Origin: Tetracentron sinense
Taxonomy: Eukaryota; Streptophyta; Magnoliopsida; Trochodendrales; Trochodendraceae
Length of the DNA stretch: 64,000 nucleotides
Reading direction: 5' to 3'
NCBI GenBank assembly: GCA_015143295.1
Contig: CM026554.1
Span: 49,102,627-49,166,626 of the forward strand
The notes beneath the pieces are model-generated. The model saw nothing but the letters and a program-made list of their open reading frames with translations. It ran no database searches and was not told the DNA's origin. Below, in pieces: positions 1 through 11,665 of this stretch (positions are counted from its first letter, which is position 1; every line of letters starts with the position of its first letter). The position numbers were made by a program, and so were the translations under genes.

Positions 1-2370
1 ATCAATAAAGGGTGATGATAAAGGGAAATTATGTCACACACTCTATAGAAGAATACTATTTATACAGCTATCATGAAATTATTATTAAGATTAGTAGTGG
101 GTTGGGAGAGAGATTTTCTAAACTTTTTCCTACCCGGATTTGGAGAAGGCTTTGTTTGAAGTGAGATTTTCTCAATTCTTGGTGAATAGAAACATTTGTT
201 TGCTTTGTTTCTTTCTCATGATTCTTGCCCATCAAAATCTTAAGTATTAGAGAGATAAATCAAGGTCTACATGCAAATGATCCTACAAAAGAAAAACAAC
301 CAAATCAAAGTAATAAGAAACTCACATCCACAAGATTCAATTTAAAGCTATGTACTTCAAGAAAATCCAGAGTTACAACATTTTATTGTCAACTTAACCA
401 CCACCATCACTAACCTCTCCCCCAACAAAAAAAAAATTATTTTTATGTTTGTGTATGCAATTGAATACCATTGATCTGTGCATAGTTAATTAATTTTTTA
501 CATTAATTATTTAGTTTATTATTTATTTTAAAAAAACAGAAACGTGTATTATTGATCAGGAGGTCATATATTCTTCATGAAGAATAATAGAAGCTACCTT
601 TAGCCTGTTCTTTTTGTTAATTAAAATAATTAGGCGCTTGTTAGATACAAATATATAAAGCTTATGCAATGGATTACCTAATGAAAGAAGAAATATGTGA
701 AAAAAGAACAGCTCCCTTACCTATTGTCTATTTTGTTGTGAGAATTGACTTATAATCTGGGAGTTTGAATATGAAAAAACTGAGAAAGAAAGGATATACA
801 CTTATTGGGAAAGAAATATGTTCTATACAAAAAAAATTGTAAAAGAAAGTGTATAAACTTAAGAGAAGAGATGGGAATCACTTTCCACTCTTAACCACTG
901 ATTAAAGGTTGGCAGGTTGATTAAGGATGGTGCTACATGGGCACCACATTTTACTGACTATATCCCAAAATTAAAAGAAACGATAATAAAATCTTTCTAC
1001 ATATTACATAATAATAATAATATATAATGCTAATATTACCCCTTGTCTGTATGCCCTTTCTCCCCATCATCGTCCGTCAAGAGCTTGCAACCCTTGTCTG
1101 TCAATATCCCTACCAAAGATGAGCGCTAGGGGACATACCTATACAGTTGAGGTTGGCAAAGATCGATAGGTTTGTGACATTGTGTTTGTTGCATCCTTTG
1201 TTTAGGAGATTGGTTCGTGGATCCAAACTCTCTATGTTGTAACTAGTTAATGGGGAACATATTTACACAGTTGATGTCTTTAAAAATATTCTGATGTTCT
1301 TGCTCTGCAATCTAATAGATTAATCAGTGTAGTTACCCCGAGTTTTTAGGGGCTTTGAGGATATTTGACGAGGTTGGATCTGAGTTTACTCAGCTCTTTG
1401 CTGAAGTTCTCTGCTGGAAGTCCTAGATGTCGAAAACAACACCCCTTTGGTGATGTTCCTTCTATTTTTGTTTTATTGTTTTTTTTTTCCTTATTAATTT
1501 TGATTTGTTCAAAAAAATTATAATCAGTTTGATTTTGATTTTCCTCTGGATGAAGGAAATACAACATACCTAGGTAGTGTTGCCACAATACTCCCTGTCT
1601 ATATAAATTTTCAGATGCATTGCAACCAGACAATTTAAATTTACTCACAAATAGCAGAGTAATTGGAGGGTTTTTTGTTTTTTTTTTTTTGCGGTCCATG
1701 TGACATTGATGGATTTTTAGACTTCTGACCTTCTCTTAATATTATTGTCGAAGACAGAAGATCGGAGGCACTTTCAATACTTTGGACTGCATTGGTCGGG
1801 TTTAACACCTCGTCTGTGGGATGTATAAAAAAAAAGTAAAAAACAGTTTCTATAATATTAGAGTTCTCACCTTCCAAAAAAACTAGAGTTCTTTCTTTAA
1901 ATAAATATACATAAAGTTTCAATAGGTATTATCTATTTCCTTAAATAAATTAATAGTGGGTATAAAATTGAAATAAATATATTACTATTTATATATTAAC
2001 TAACGGAATGCATGATGCACGTGAGTTTACAGTCTTAACGAGTTTAAAATAGTAAACCAAATGATAGACTTGAAAAACATGGATTCAATGAATTTGAATC
2101 ATAAATTTCTAATCCGACATCTAAGTCCCTCCAACATTTCAAATGTTGGTTGAACCAAATCAAAACCAAATTTACTTAAGAGTATTCAAATTAAACTAAC
2201 TGAAAATAAATAAATATCATATACGAAATATTATATCATAAAAATACAATACCATACACGAAATGTTTAGCATGTGGCGACCCTTCTAATTTTAGCTATC
2301 ATTTCAAAAAGAGATTTGGATAATTTTAGCTATCATTTCAAAAAGAGATTTCAAAAAGAGGTTTGGATGT
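1..2370. other. Gene-free AT-rich stretch
   Basis: I see no supported gene here. Short open frames on the minus strand around 1346-1922 resemble no family I recognise and are rich in homopolymer-encoded Lys, Asn and Phe, as expected by chance in AT-rich DNA. No LTR, MITE or transposase motif was recognised. Confidence 0.5.
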
Positions 2371-2375
2371 CTTGA

Positions 2376-2750
2376 GTCGAGCCTCAAGCTTTATTTGAGA
2401 TAAAAGAGCCCGAGCAACCCGCTCTGCTCCCTCGCTCGATTGAACCCCAATAAGTTTTTGGATGACTTCGGGCAAGTTCTTAGGGTACATCGTTAGCGAG
2501 AGAGGAATTGAGGCGGATCCGGCAAAAGTGAAAGCAATTGTCAACATGCCGTCACCTCGAAACCTTAAAGAGTAGCTTAGCCTTCAAGGTAGGATCTAGC
2601 TATTGCGTCGCTTCATTTCACAAGCCAGTGCACGTTTACACATTGTAAATCATTTACACAGCTCATGAAAAACAGACGTAGAGTTTGTCCGAACTCCCAA
2701 GTATGAGGAGGACTACCTATGCCTTAGGTCGAGCCTCAAGCTTTATTTGA
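2376..2750. repeat. 23-bp direct repeat flanking a gypsy fragment
   Basis: The same 23-bp word, beginning GTCGAGCCTCAAGC, occurs at 2376-2398 and 2728-2750, on either side of a Ty3/gypsy pol scrap. It is too long for a target-site duplication. It may be a repeat internal to the source element or a trace of a repair-mediated insertion. Confidence 0.6.
2462..2726 (+). pseudogene. Ty3/gypsy reverse transcriptase fragment
   Basis: About 88 codons of the RT/RNase H junction of a Ty3/gypsy polyprotein. The plus-strand frame from 2462 reads SGKFLGYIVSERGIEADP followed by KVKAIVNMPSPRNLKE, the conserved segment just after the RT catalytic core (the FLG...RGI...P.K..A pattern). In-frame stops follow after RNLKE, within GRI*L and near HSS*K, so it is dead. 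No LTR, PBS or other domain of this element is visible nearby. It is an isolated scrap flanked by a 23-bp direct repeat. Confidence 0.75.
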
Positions 2751-3240
2751 TGTAGGGGTATCAATGGGCTAAATTTGAGCCTAAAAAATATTATTAATGG
2801 GTCTGACTCAGCTGGGCCCTTTTCAAAAAAAACAAAAACCCAAAGACACTCCGTCAACACACATTTTTTACATGGCTCATTCATGAAAAATGCTTTATCC
2901 CCTTGATTTAAAAAAATCCTTAAATTGGTTAAATCCATTTAAAAATAAATTAAGTCATTTTTTGAAAAAAAATTTATTTTTTATTTTTACTAAATGCCCC
3001 TGCCTTTTAAAAAATTACGAAAATACTCCTAACCCATCCAAACTTTTCAAAATGATTTGCAAAAACTTTAATTAATTTTAGTTTTCTAATTTTTCATTTC
3101 ATAAATATTTTGACATTAAAAAAAAAAATTCAAAGCTTTTTTTTTAAATACCGAAATCTTTTTTAAAAGAACAATGCTAGGTCAACTTTCCCCGGACAAG
3201 AAGACAAAAATAAAGTGGTAGACCCCACAAAAAATTATCT

Positions 3241-3341
3241 CTAAATCATTCTTTTACTCATTCGCATCAATCCAAGAGAGAACTGATTTAAACTTTATCT
3301 AAATCATTCTTTTACTCATTCGGATCAATCCAAGAGAGAAC
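3241..3341. repeat. Short tandem duplication
   Basis: A segment of about 43 bp, beginning CTAAATCATTCTTTTACTC, occurs at about 3241-3283 and again at 3299-3341 with one clear mismatch. The copies are separated by about 15 bp. No coding content. Confidence 0.6.
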
Positions 3342-3764
3342 CGTGAGTGTATGAGAGTTTGGATAAAACCAATACTCTTTCATCATCCGTTTTTAACCCA
3401 ATCCTAAAGCGTAGATAAAAAAGGAACATAGAATGAAGTGAATCGTGAGATCTAAACGATTTGTAGGTAGTTATGATATGAATTTCTGTAATACCCTTCA
3501 ATAACTTATCTCATGCAACAATAGGCTAAATTAAAAGTGGAGGTTTATGGTCACAATAAAAAATTTCAACCAACGCTTCTACCCCTCCTTCATCGTTATA
3601 ATAATAGAGATTATTAATGTTATATCATCATTTTTTTTTTTTTGATAAAAATTTCAACCAACAATAGCCTCTCATCAAGTTGTTGCACCAGATGTCCGAT
3701 TACCGGATCAAGGTCACATTTGTGAACACAGAGTTCATACTTCACACATACACAGGTTGTCTGG

Positions 3765-5153
3765 GATATTGGAGCCAAGATTTTCTTGTAGGGGCAATGG
3801 TTGATTGATAATGTGAGTATTAGTGATGAAATGTGGAGAATGATTAGGTGGGTGCAAACTATTATGGGTTTAGGGGTTTAGGGTGTAGGCCAGAGATATT
3901 TTTTTGAGGATCAAGTTCATAGGCCATCTCGTTCATACTTTCCGTACATATCCTATGAGTATTCTTTCTTCTTGTTTAGGGGTCAGCTTCCCCTTTGCTT
4001 GATGGCTATGCCCTATTAAATAATAAATAACATAGTATTAAAAAGAAAGAGTTAAGTACCATTTTGTCACCCTAAACTAAAAATATCACTGCTTAAGGCA
4101 TGAGTTGAATTTTTTTTACCAAAGAGGGTATCTATTCCAACGTTACCCTTGTAGTGTTTGGTTTTTATATGCATAGCTCAAGGGTAAATATGTTAAAAGC
4201 ATGCCCTTTCTAGTAATAAAAATACAAAGATGGCCTATTTGATATATATGTCAAAAGCATGCCCTTTTAGGTAATAAAAATATAATGCATGTCGTTTTAG
4301 GTGAAGCGCCCTTAAAAAAAAAAGGTGCTGTTACGAGCACACCAATATTTATTGATCGAAGAACATTTAAAGAAACAACTTTTTTTGAAAGAATGCCTTG
4401 TTTATGTGCATCCATACCTCGAAAACCCTAAGCCCTCTTCTAAAAATTTCTTCTCTTTCTAAGAACGATCCTACGAAGCTCCTATTACCTTTAGAGAGCC
4501 AACGAGTTGCAAAAGTATGAATTACTGTAAGCCTTTTCTCATCTTAATAACCTTTCCTACGTTCTTCAATTTTTCTCGTCTTAATAACCTTTATATATCC
4601 CGTGTTCTTCAATCTTTATTGACCCTTAATTGGGTTTGGGTCCACGAAAGGCTAATAAATTATCATGTTTTATGGTTTTAACTAGAATGTGTATAATTAG
4701 AAATTATATATATATATATATATATTTTTATCTCTTGGTGTGTTTGTACAATTTGTTACATTTTAATGGTGTACAGTTTGTAAGTGATATATTCGGTGTC
4801 CAGTGAATAGATATTGGTGTGCTCGTAGCAACACCCTAAAACAATTCTCGGTTCAAGAGATCAGCTGCCCTCTTGCCCCATGTCTATGCATGTTAACAAA
4901 TTAAATAACTTAGGATAAATTTTAGAGGAGTGCTAGCTCCATTTACTCCAAATTTATCCATAGATGGAAGATGGATGTAATACGTGGAGATGATTCATTA
5001 TTTTAAAAGCTTAAAAAGTAAAAGTCAAATTTTTTTTGACATTTGTAGCACCCCAGTTGCGTCTATGGAAGATTTGTGACTAGGGCTAGCAAAATCCTAA
5101 TTTTTATTTTAATTTCCAAAAGTTCGGTGGCAGCTGCCCTTGGCTCCGCCCCT
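3765..5153. mobile_element. Degenerate hAT-type non-autonomous element (CAGGGGCGGAGCCAGG family)
   Basis: The left interior (3771-4050) matches the left interiors of better preserved copies at 49146 and 53786: an end like GGAGCCAAGATTTTCTTG, then a short conserved body. The right end, TTGGCTCCGCCCCTA at 5139-5153, matches the right ends of the same copies. The left terminus has decayed, so the boundary is approximate and no target duplication can be read. A second hAT-like MITE (4323-4836) is nested inside. It has no coding capacity. Confidence 0.5.
4323..4836. mobile_element. hAT-like MITE, GGGTGCTGCTAC-end family, copy 1
   Basis: About 514 bp with terminal inverted repeats: the left end reads GGTGCTGTTACGAGCACACC, and the right end, reversed, reads GGGTGTTGCTACGAGCACAC. 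Ends and interior align with the copy at 41885-43330, which has a perfect 8-bp target duplication. Here the 8-bp flanks (AAAAAAAA and TAAAACAA) match only partly. A TA microsatellite lies inside at about 4708-4726. No ORF. Confidence 0.7.
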
Positions 5154-5448
5154 ACATATTGTGGCTACATTGCCATTGATGACTGAAGAGCACAAGTCTC
5201 GGTCCCGGACCGATTAGAACTGGGTGATGACCAAAAAGATGCAGTTAAGCTAATTTACACTATCTTAAGAGTCATTCCTGGTCATCTAAAGACCTCGATT
5301 AGGAAGTTTAACCGATCAGATATGATGAACAGATCACTTTGGCATTGCTGATATAACAATCGGGTGTACCCTGGGAATCAAGTGGGTCACATTTTGGCCT
5401 TCCTCGGTAGATGTCTTGGCCTCACATTCCAAATCTTATTGAGACTAG

Positions 5449-5628
5449 TGGGGGCATTTGGATCGGATTTTATTAGCCAAAATTAATACTGATAAGAATT
5501 GATTGTGTAGAAATTAATTGTCAAATAATCACTTTTACAAATAATAGTGATTATATGACAATTAATTTCTATATAATCAATTTTTATCAGAATTGATTTT
5601 GGTTAATAAAATCTGATCCAAACGCCAC
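5449..5628. mobile_element. Palindromic MITE, about 180 bp
   Basis: Almost the whole element is an inverted repeat. The left arm begins GGGGCATTTGGATCGGATTT and the reversed right arm begins GTGGCGTTTGGATCAGATTT; the arms continue to pair with few mismatches to a centre near 5540. Both sides are flanked by CTAG (5445-5448 and 5629-5632), a possible target duplication. The superfamily is not determined. There is no coding sequence. Confidence 0.75.
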
Positions 5629-6704
5629 CTAGAATTATCGATGATAACAGTAAGACCATTGCAAGTGTGATCGATTAAATTTTATGATTTTACAATTCAA
5701 TCTTTCATTCCATCAAAAAAAAAAATCCAATCTTTAACATTTATTTGGAATGATAAGGTAAAAAAACGACAAATGATTAGGAAAAAAAAACTGGTGCTGA
5801 ACTTCCTTATTGATCGCAAATTCTCACCTTTTATAGAAGTCTTCCTCCTATTATTTCTTACAGATAAACTCTCTCCAATGTTGCATAGTTTTTATTAGAC
5901 CAAAATAAAATAAAATAGCTCAATGATTTCTCAGTTTGGATAAGAATGGTTTAACTTCTCTGTCGGAAATCCTACGTGATCGGGTTGTTACCGAATATGC
6001 CAGCTTTGAGCACCTCCGGGTTCACGTGGGAACTACCATGGCGACCTGATAATGCAAAAAACCATCTTTGGGTTTGCCCTCACCATCAGGTATAAACCAA
6101 GCTGTAAAAGTTTCTATATATAACTGCCTTCTTTGCAACTCATTGTTTGAGCAATTGAGCTCAAACCTACCGTTCATGACCTGATTCCCGACCTCCTTTC
6201 GGTTGTTGGATTTACTTACTAAGTCCCATGCACAAGTTAGACAATTAAACAATTGAACAATAATTAATAAAAAAACAAATCACACAAGTTAAGAGGCGCT
6301 TAAAAGAGAGTCTTTCTTGACTATATTCGAAGCCTCTCATATGCAAGGGACAAGCAGTCCTATCTCCGGGATACAACTCAACTCGGATTCAACTGATCAT
6401 CCCTTATGAGTTTGCAATACTCGACAGATGATGATGCACCAAACCTCTTTTAGAGTATGTCAGAATAATTAATTTAAAATCTATTAAATTAATTTAGTTC
6501 CACAATTAATTAAGTATATGAAAAGTCCATTTCATTTTAATTAATTAATTCAAAACTTTTAGTCATGATTTTAGTCCAAAAATCATTTTACAATTTAGTC
6601 AACAAACTAAACACCTTTATTCAATTAAACTAACCATTTAATTGAAATTCAACTAAATCATAAGTTAAATGAACCCTAAGAAGAGGACCCAGGGTCCTCT
6701 TCTA

Positions 6705-6905
6705 AATTGACCACAGTGTCCCCATGTCCCTTTTAACACCTGCTTAACCATGGTTAAGCTTAATTAAATTAAAAATAATATTTTTTTTTGTTTTTTTTAA
6801 ACCATGGTTAGATTGCTTAACCCTAGGTGGTGAGTGAATCTTAACCACAATTGATAGGTGGTAAAAAAAGGGCACGGACCAATGAAATCACGAGGTCAAC
6901 TTCTA
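6705..6905. repeat. Foldback repeat family, degenerate copy
   Basis: The left part has TGTCCCTTTTAACACC then TTAACCATGGTTAAG. The right part has CCCTAGGTGGTGAGTGAATC, then TTAACCACAATTGATAGG and a remnant of the GGGACACGTG block. These are the two complementary arms of the family best seen at 49783-50128. The arms are short and boundaries approximate. Confidence 0.55.
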
Positions 6906-7787
6906 AGCTAACCCTAGAGTCCATTTTCCATTTCCCAAGTTAAATTTCTTTATTTAACTTAATAAAACTAATTATTTATTAATCAATTTTAGAGAATGGA
7001 TCAACCATAGTTTCTGCCTTAATTTTGCCAGCATAACAGTATATGGACCCGTCCTTACAGAGTGGTCCAATGGTTGAGTCTATTTGGACCATCTCAATTC
7101 AATCAATTAAGTTGGTTCATTAACCGATTAGACTGGTATGTTAGAGGGGTCTATTAGGACCATTTAGGTGGTCTGATTGAGTCATCTCATGTTGATCGGG
7201 AAGAATAGTTCAGTCAGAAGACTAACTGGTTAGACTGGTCTATTCGAGACTGGGTCAATCATATGACTACCAAGAGACTAACCCTTAGAGTCTTGCCACC
7301 ATGACTGGGCTACTTGTAGCACCGGTCTTATTAACCAGATTGATTTATGGAATCACATTGTTTAATTCTAATATGAGCAATTGGACTTGGTCCACTTGCA
7401 TTCAGGATCGGACTGGGCCTATGGTTCGACCTTCTTTTGGCTGGACTTGAATCTGGAAGCCTGCTTCTTCCTTGGTTTGGTCTGATCTGTCTTCTTCCTT
7501 TGGACAAACTGGACTCTTTGGTTCTAGACTCTAGTTCTATTCTACCAGAGTTTCTGGGTTCTTTAATTCATCTGCTGCATGGTTTTGAGCCTTCTCAAAC
7601 CCCCCTTATATAGAGACCCAAGTGGTATAACACTCATTCAATGGGCCCAATTACCACCCTAACTACCCACAGGCCAGGTTTAACGAATCTCACCTCGCAA
7701 CTACCTAACTGATCCACCAACCCACTTGGGCTGGCTAGATCTACCCAGATCCGCATGGGTTACCCAACCACACGGCCCTTCATGCGA

Positions 7788-8120
7788 CTCCCTAGGAGCA
7801 CGTGATCAAGGTCCATCTAACCGACGACTCTGATTAGATTGATAAAAAGAAGAAGCGACTCAAACGTGATGATGAGCCCGAATCCATTTGCATGCGCACG
7901 TTGAACCAATTCGATGAGCCTAACTACCCTAAATGTCCACGGTCCACGTTCAACGAACCTAACCGCTCCAACTACCAGCCGATGGGTTGCATTGAGAACC
8001 CAGGTCCGCCAACTCACATGGGCCCACCGAATTCACTAGCCGTGTGTCTCCCTGGGAGCACATGATCGCGGTTCACCTAATCGACGACCCCGATTAGATC
8101 AAACAAAAGAAGAAGTGATT
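7788..8120. repeat. Diverged direct repeat, period about 260 bp
   Basis: A block of about 73 bp beginning CTCCCTAGGAGCACGTGATC at 7788 recurs at 8048 as CTCCCTGGGAGCACATGATC. Both copies run on through a conserved GACGA(C/T)..GATTAGAT segment to AAGAAGAAG. About 80% identity by eye. The function and parent element are unknown. Confidence 0.6.
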
Positions 8121-8619
8121 AATCTCTTTGCCCCTTAATTTGTGCACGCCGCACGAGCCAAGCGCATAAGATATGGTGTAAAGGAGATAAAATTGAAAGA
8201 CTATACACCATATGATCGAGCTTACTAGTTATTAGATTACACTCTACCAAAGCTTCAAAGCCTTAAGGTGAAGACTCTTGTTGTATTGTTTCAATGTGGG
8301 ACTAAACTTACAAAGGAAGCTTGTTACACTAAAGAGACCATGCTTCAAGTCAGCCTACAACCAAAACAAAACATTTCTTTGATTAAATTAGGGATCTGTA
8401 TGAAATAAAATAAAAACCTTTTAGGGACTAAAACAAAATATTTAAAACTAAAACAACCAAATTTCAAAAGTTTTTAAAATTAGATTCAACATCCTTTGGC
8501 ATACATGCGAGATTGTGTAAGGGCTTCTGCTGGAAACTTTTGCTAGAAGACTTAACTTGCTTAACTTGGCTCGATAAATGGCTTATTGGCTCAGTCATTT
8601 ATGTAGCTTTTGGCAGCAT

Positions 8620-9228
8620 CAAAATCTTCAACCAACACCATTTAATAAACTAGCACTCGAACTCGGTCGGCCATTCTTATGGGATGTTCGATATGTGAAA
8701 AATGGTTCGAATATGAAGTTTTGGGGTGAGTGATCGATTGGCCACTTAGTGGTGGATCGATCGGAGCTTGGAGCAATCAATCGACCACCAAGTGGCTGAT
8801 CGATCGGCGACGTGATAAATTTTGGAAATAAGTTCATTTTGGTTTTTTTAGAACCCCTATTCCAAGTGGGGGACTTTTTAATTCTCTAGGTATCTTGTTT
8901 AGGCCTTTAAATACGTAGTTATGGGTCTAGGGTTTGATATGGGATGCTAATGCATTGAGAGAATGAGAAAATAGAAATGGTTTAAAGCATATTAGGGCTT
9001 AGGAAATGTTTAAAAGATGACAGAGAGGGATTCTCATTTGGGTTTTCATTGAGAAGGTGAGTTGAGTACATTTATACTGGTTCCTCAAGGTTTCTTTGAA
9101 TAAAGGAGTAATCGGATCTTGACCACTGGACAGGTTATTACCGAACCACGTATATCTCTTGTGTTTTTCTTTTAATGTGTTCTTGTTTTATTATTTTCTA
9201 CTGGTATTCTATTGTTATTTCCCCAACA
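8620..9228 (+). repeat. Probable LTR 3' portion (copia-like), 5' end unresolved
   Basis: The segment ends GTTATTTCCCCAACA, a typical plant LTR terminus, after a U5-like stretch containing GGTTATTACCGAACCACG, a motif I associate with SIRE-type copia LTRs. Upstream (8732-8808) are repeated self-complementary GATCGATC words. The layout parallels the solo LTR at 61014-61644. No 5-bp duplication of the right flank (ATCAT) was found upstream, so the left boundary is a guess. Confidence 0.45.
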
Positions 9229-9329
9229 ATCATCAAATCTCTGGGTTAATTATTTTTTAATGACTTTGAAAAATTCTGGATAATTTTTCCTGGAAAAATT
9301 TGACGGAAAATAGAATTTCAATATGTGGC

Positions 9330-10350
9330 AAATGATGGTAATGGATATCCTAATTCAATAGGGTCTCGCAAGATTGTTGAAGGGGGAGTTTGGTAAATCA
9401 GAAAAGATGTCCGATGCAGATTAGGAAGACAATAAGGTAGTCAAAACTATACGCCTCTGTCTTACGAATAACGTGATGCATAGCGTTATGGATGAGACCA
9501 TAAGTCTCAACCACTGACTGTCATGAGGAGAGAATCCTTAATAAAAAGGATTCTCTGTCAAGCTGTGGGGGAATCCCAAGATAAGGATCCCCTATTTTAA
9601 AAATCTCATGGGTTGCCACACGGCATCCCACAATTAATTGGGATTAGGACTATGTCCTATATCCCACGAAATGATGAGATTATCATCCTCCATTTTCGGA
9701 TTGTATGAGGATTCCCTCCGAAAATTGGAGACCTGGTACAAGAGTCCTCAAAAGAAGAGGATTCTCTTGAGCTTGAGGACTCTCCCAGATAAGGGAGAGT
9801 CGTGAGCTGACATTCTCTAAGAGGAGAGCCCTTTTTGGCTTTCTTAAAATAAGAGAGTCAAAGAGGGAGTTCCAAAAAGGACTCTCTCTCAAACATATAA
9901 AAAGTGTGTTTCTCACAAGAAACACACAGGAAGACATACGAAAGAATACGGGAAAAACTCAGAAAGAAGAGAAAAACTCTCTCATCCCCTTCAAGCAGCA
10001 AGTACAACAACAAGCAAGCAAGGAAGAAAAAGACTCTCTCATATGAAGAATATAAGGTGAGCCCTCATACATGGCCACCATTCTTTTTCTTTATTTGAAA
10101 AGACCTCAATGAGGCACTTGTAACGCCTACATGGAAATTGGGCAACCTCATTGAATAAATACATATACTTTATTCAAATTTTTGTTCTTTCTTTTATTCT
10201 TCATCTTAATCAGAGGTTCTTCCCCGATACAGGGAAGGTAATTTAATAGTCTGAGTTTACTCAGATTGGAAGGATAGTCCCCACAACAAACAATAAACTT
10301 CATACAACATTGGAGGAAATTTGATAAGCAAAGATAAATTTTGCGCTCAC
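9330..10350 (+). repeat. Probable retroelement LTR/leader fragment
   Basis: Weakly supported. A TATA-like CATATAAAAAG at about 9893 is followed by a purine-rich transcribed-looking stretch. The segment ends abruptly at ATTTTGCGCTCAC, resembling the post-LTR leader of some gypsy elements, where the copia LTR fragment begins at 10351. The copia element or its truncation probably joined to this older sequence. Open frames within it match no known protein. Confidence 0.3.
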
Positions 10351-10610
10351 AGACTCTAGATAAGGTTATTATGGTCATTTTATCTATCATGTAAACACTA
10401 TAAATAGGCATTGTGTGTAAAATTTTAGGCATTGAGTTGAAATACAAATCAAGTAGTTCCTTAAGTGGTCTCTTCCATAATAGTGTGTGGTTATTCCTTT
10501 AAGGCAACAGCCTTTCTAGTCTAGCTTTGTGTCTTCTCTACTATTCCTCTTGTAGTTAGCAACATCTTCCCACTCTCCACTATCTTGGGCAAGGCTTAGC
10601 AAAGCCAACA
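10351..10610 (+). repeat. Copia element 1: 5' LTR, truncated
   Basis: These 260 bp match the last 260 bp of the 3' LTR (15029-15288) nearly base for base, ending GGCTTAGCAAAGCCAACA. The first 223 bp of the LTR are missing: the match starts abruptly at AGACTCTAGATAAGG beside unrelated sequence. A TATA-like CACTATAAATAGG (about 10396) is kept. Confidence 0.9.
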
Positions 10611-10613
10611 AAG

Positions 10614-10625
10614 TGGTATCAAAGT
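10614..10625 (+). other. Copia element 1: primer-binding site
   Basis: TGGTATCAAAGT lies three bases after the 5' LTR end. It corresponds to the TGGTATCAGAGC complement of the 3' end of initiator methionine tRNA used by most plant copia elements, with a change. Confidence 0.8.
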
Positions 10626-10672
10626 CAAGGTCATTCTAGAGTCACTCGTGTTCCTTCCATTGGATCGTGAAG

Positions 10673-11665
10673 ATGGCCTCCAACTTGGTTCAACCTCAAA
10701 TTCCAAAGTTGACAAAAGACAACTTTGAGAATTGGTGTATACAAATGAAGGCGTTGTTCGGGTCGCAAGATCTATGAGAGATCGTCAATGATGGGTACGT
10801 AGAACCCACCGCGGAGCAAGAAGCCGTGTACACCGTGGAGCAGAAGAACACTCTCAAGGATCAAAGAAAGAGGGATAAAAAGGCATTGTTCTTACTCTAC
10901 CAAACGTTGGATGAATCAACGTTCGAGAAGATCGCCGAAGCGACATCAAGCAAAAGGGCTTGGGAGATCCTAGGCACAATTTTCAAAGGAGTTGATCGTG
11001 TTAAGAGGATTCGCCTACAAGCTCTAAGAGCCGAGTTCGAGACAGCCCATATGAAAGAAGGTGAGAGCATCTCCGATTATTTTTCGCGATTACTTGTTAT
11101 TGTGAATCAATTAAAGAGGAATGGTGAAAAGATTGAAGACCTCCGGGTTATAGAGAAGGTGTTACGATCCCTCACAACCAAGTTCGAACACGTGGTTGTG
11201 GCTATTGAAGAATCCAAAGATTTGGAGGCACTCTCAGTCGAGGAGTTAATGGGATCACTTCAAATTCATGAGCAACACATACAGAAGAATTCTAGTTCCA
11301 TGGTATTGGAACAAGCATTAGAGTCAAAATTGACTCTTAGAGATCAAAGGGGTAGTCGCGGAGATTCACATCGTGGTGGTGGCAACCATGGTAATCGCGG
11401 AAGAAGTAGATGGCGATGAAATTATCAAATCCATGCACAAAATCAGAGGAATTTCAACAGTAGCCACGGAAGAGGAACTAGTAGAGGTAGATCCACATAT
11501 GGTCGTGGTAATACCAGAAGCATTCAATGCTACAATTGCAACAAGTATGGGCAATATGCATCAGATTGTTGGAGAAAATCTGTGGATCAAGAAGAGCAAT
11601 CCAACCTCGCCGAAGCATCAAATTGTGGAAGAGAAGACTCCACACTCCTCCTTGCTCGAGAAGAT
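10673..11665 (+). pseudogene. Copia element 1: gag (decayed)
   Basis: Encodes the nucleocapsid precursor. From ATG 10673 the frame begins MASNLVQPQIPKLTKDNFEN, the usual N-terminus of plant copia gag (UBN2 / gag-polypeptide family). The segment LRAEFETAHMKEGESISDYF and the following helices are well kept. A stop at 10775-10777 sits where the family has Trp, and a second at 11417-11419 lies in the Arg/Gly-rich region. The same frame then continues to the zinc knuckle, [14 protein letters not shown], where the CCHC histidine is Gln. A frameshift near 11660 separates gag from protease. Not functional. Confidence 0.88.

Larger units (their letters stand above)
5640..8490. other. Gene-free repeat-rich stretch
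   Basis: I recognise no gene. Open frames around 6022-6252 and 7817-8017 lack family features. The DNA looks like old retroelement sequence but I find no LTR ends or pol motifs. Within it are a foldback repeat copy near 6705-6905 and a diverged direct repeat at 7788 and 8048. Confidence 0.4.

Noticed and set aside
1346-1922. Overlapping minus-strand open frames of about 117 and 93 codons
   Set aside because: No family motif, homopolymer-driven composition, and no splice or promoter context; chance in AT-rich DNA is the simplest reading.
3866-3892. Telomere-like GGGTTTAGGGGTTTAGGG
   Set aside because: Only about two imperfect TTTAGGG units, inside a hAT-type body; not an interstitial telomere.
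8660-8680. GGTTCGAAT-like words as tRNA T-loops
   Set aside because: No matching acceptor stem, D-arm or anticodon arm around any of them.
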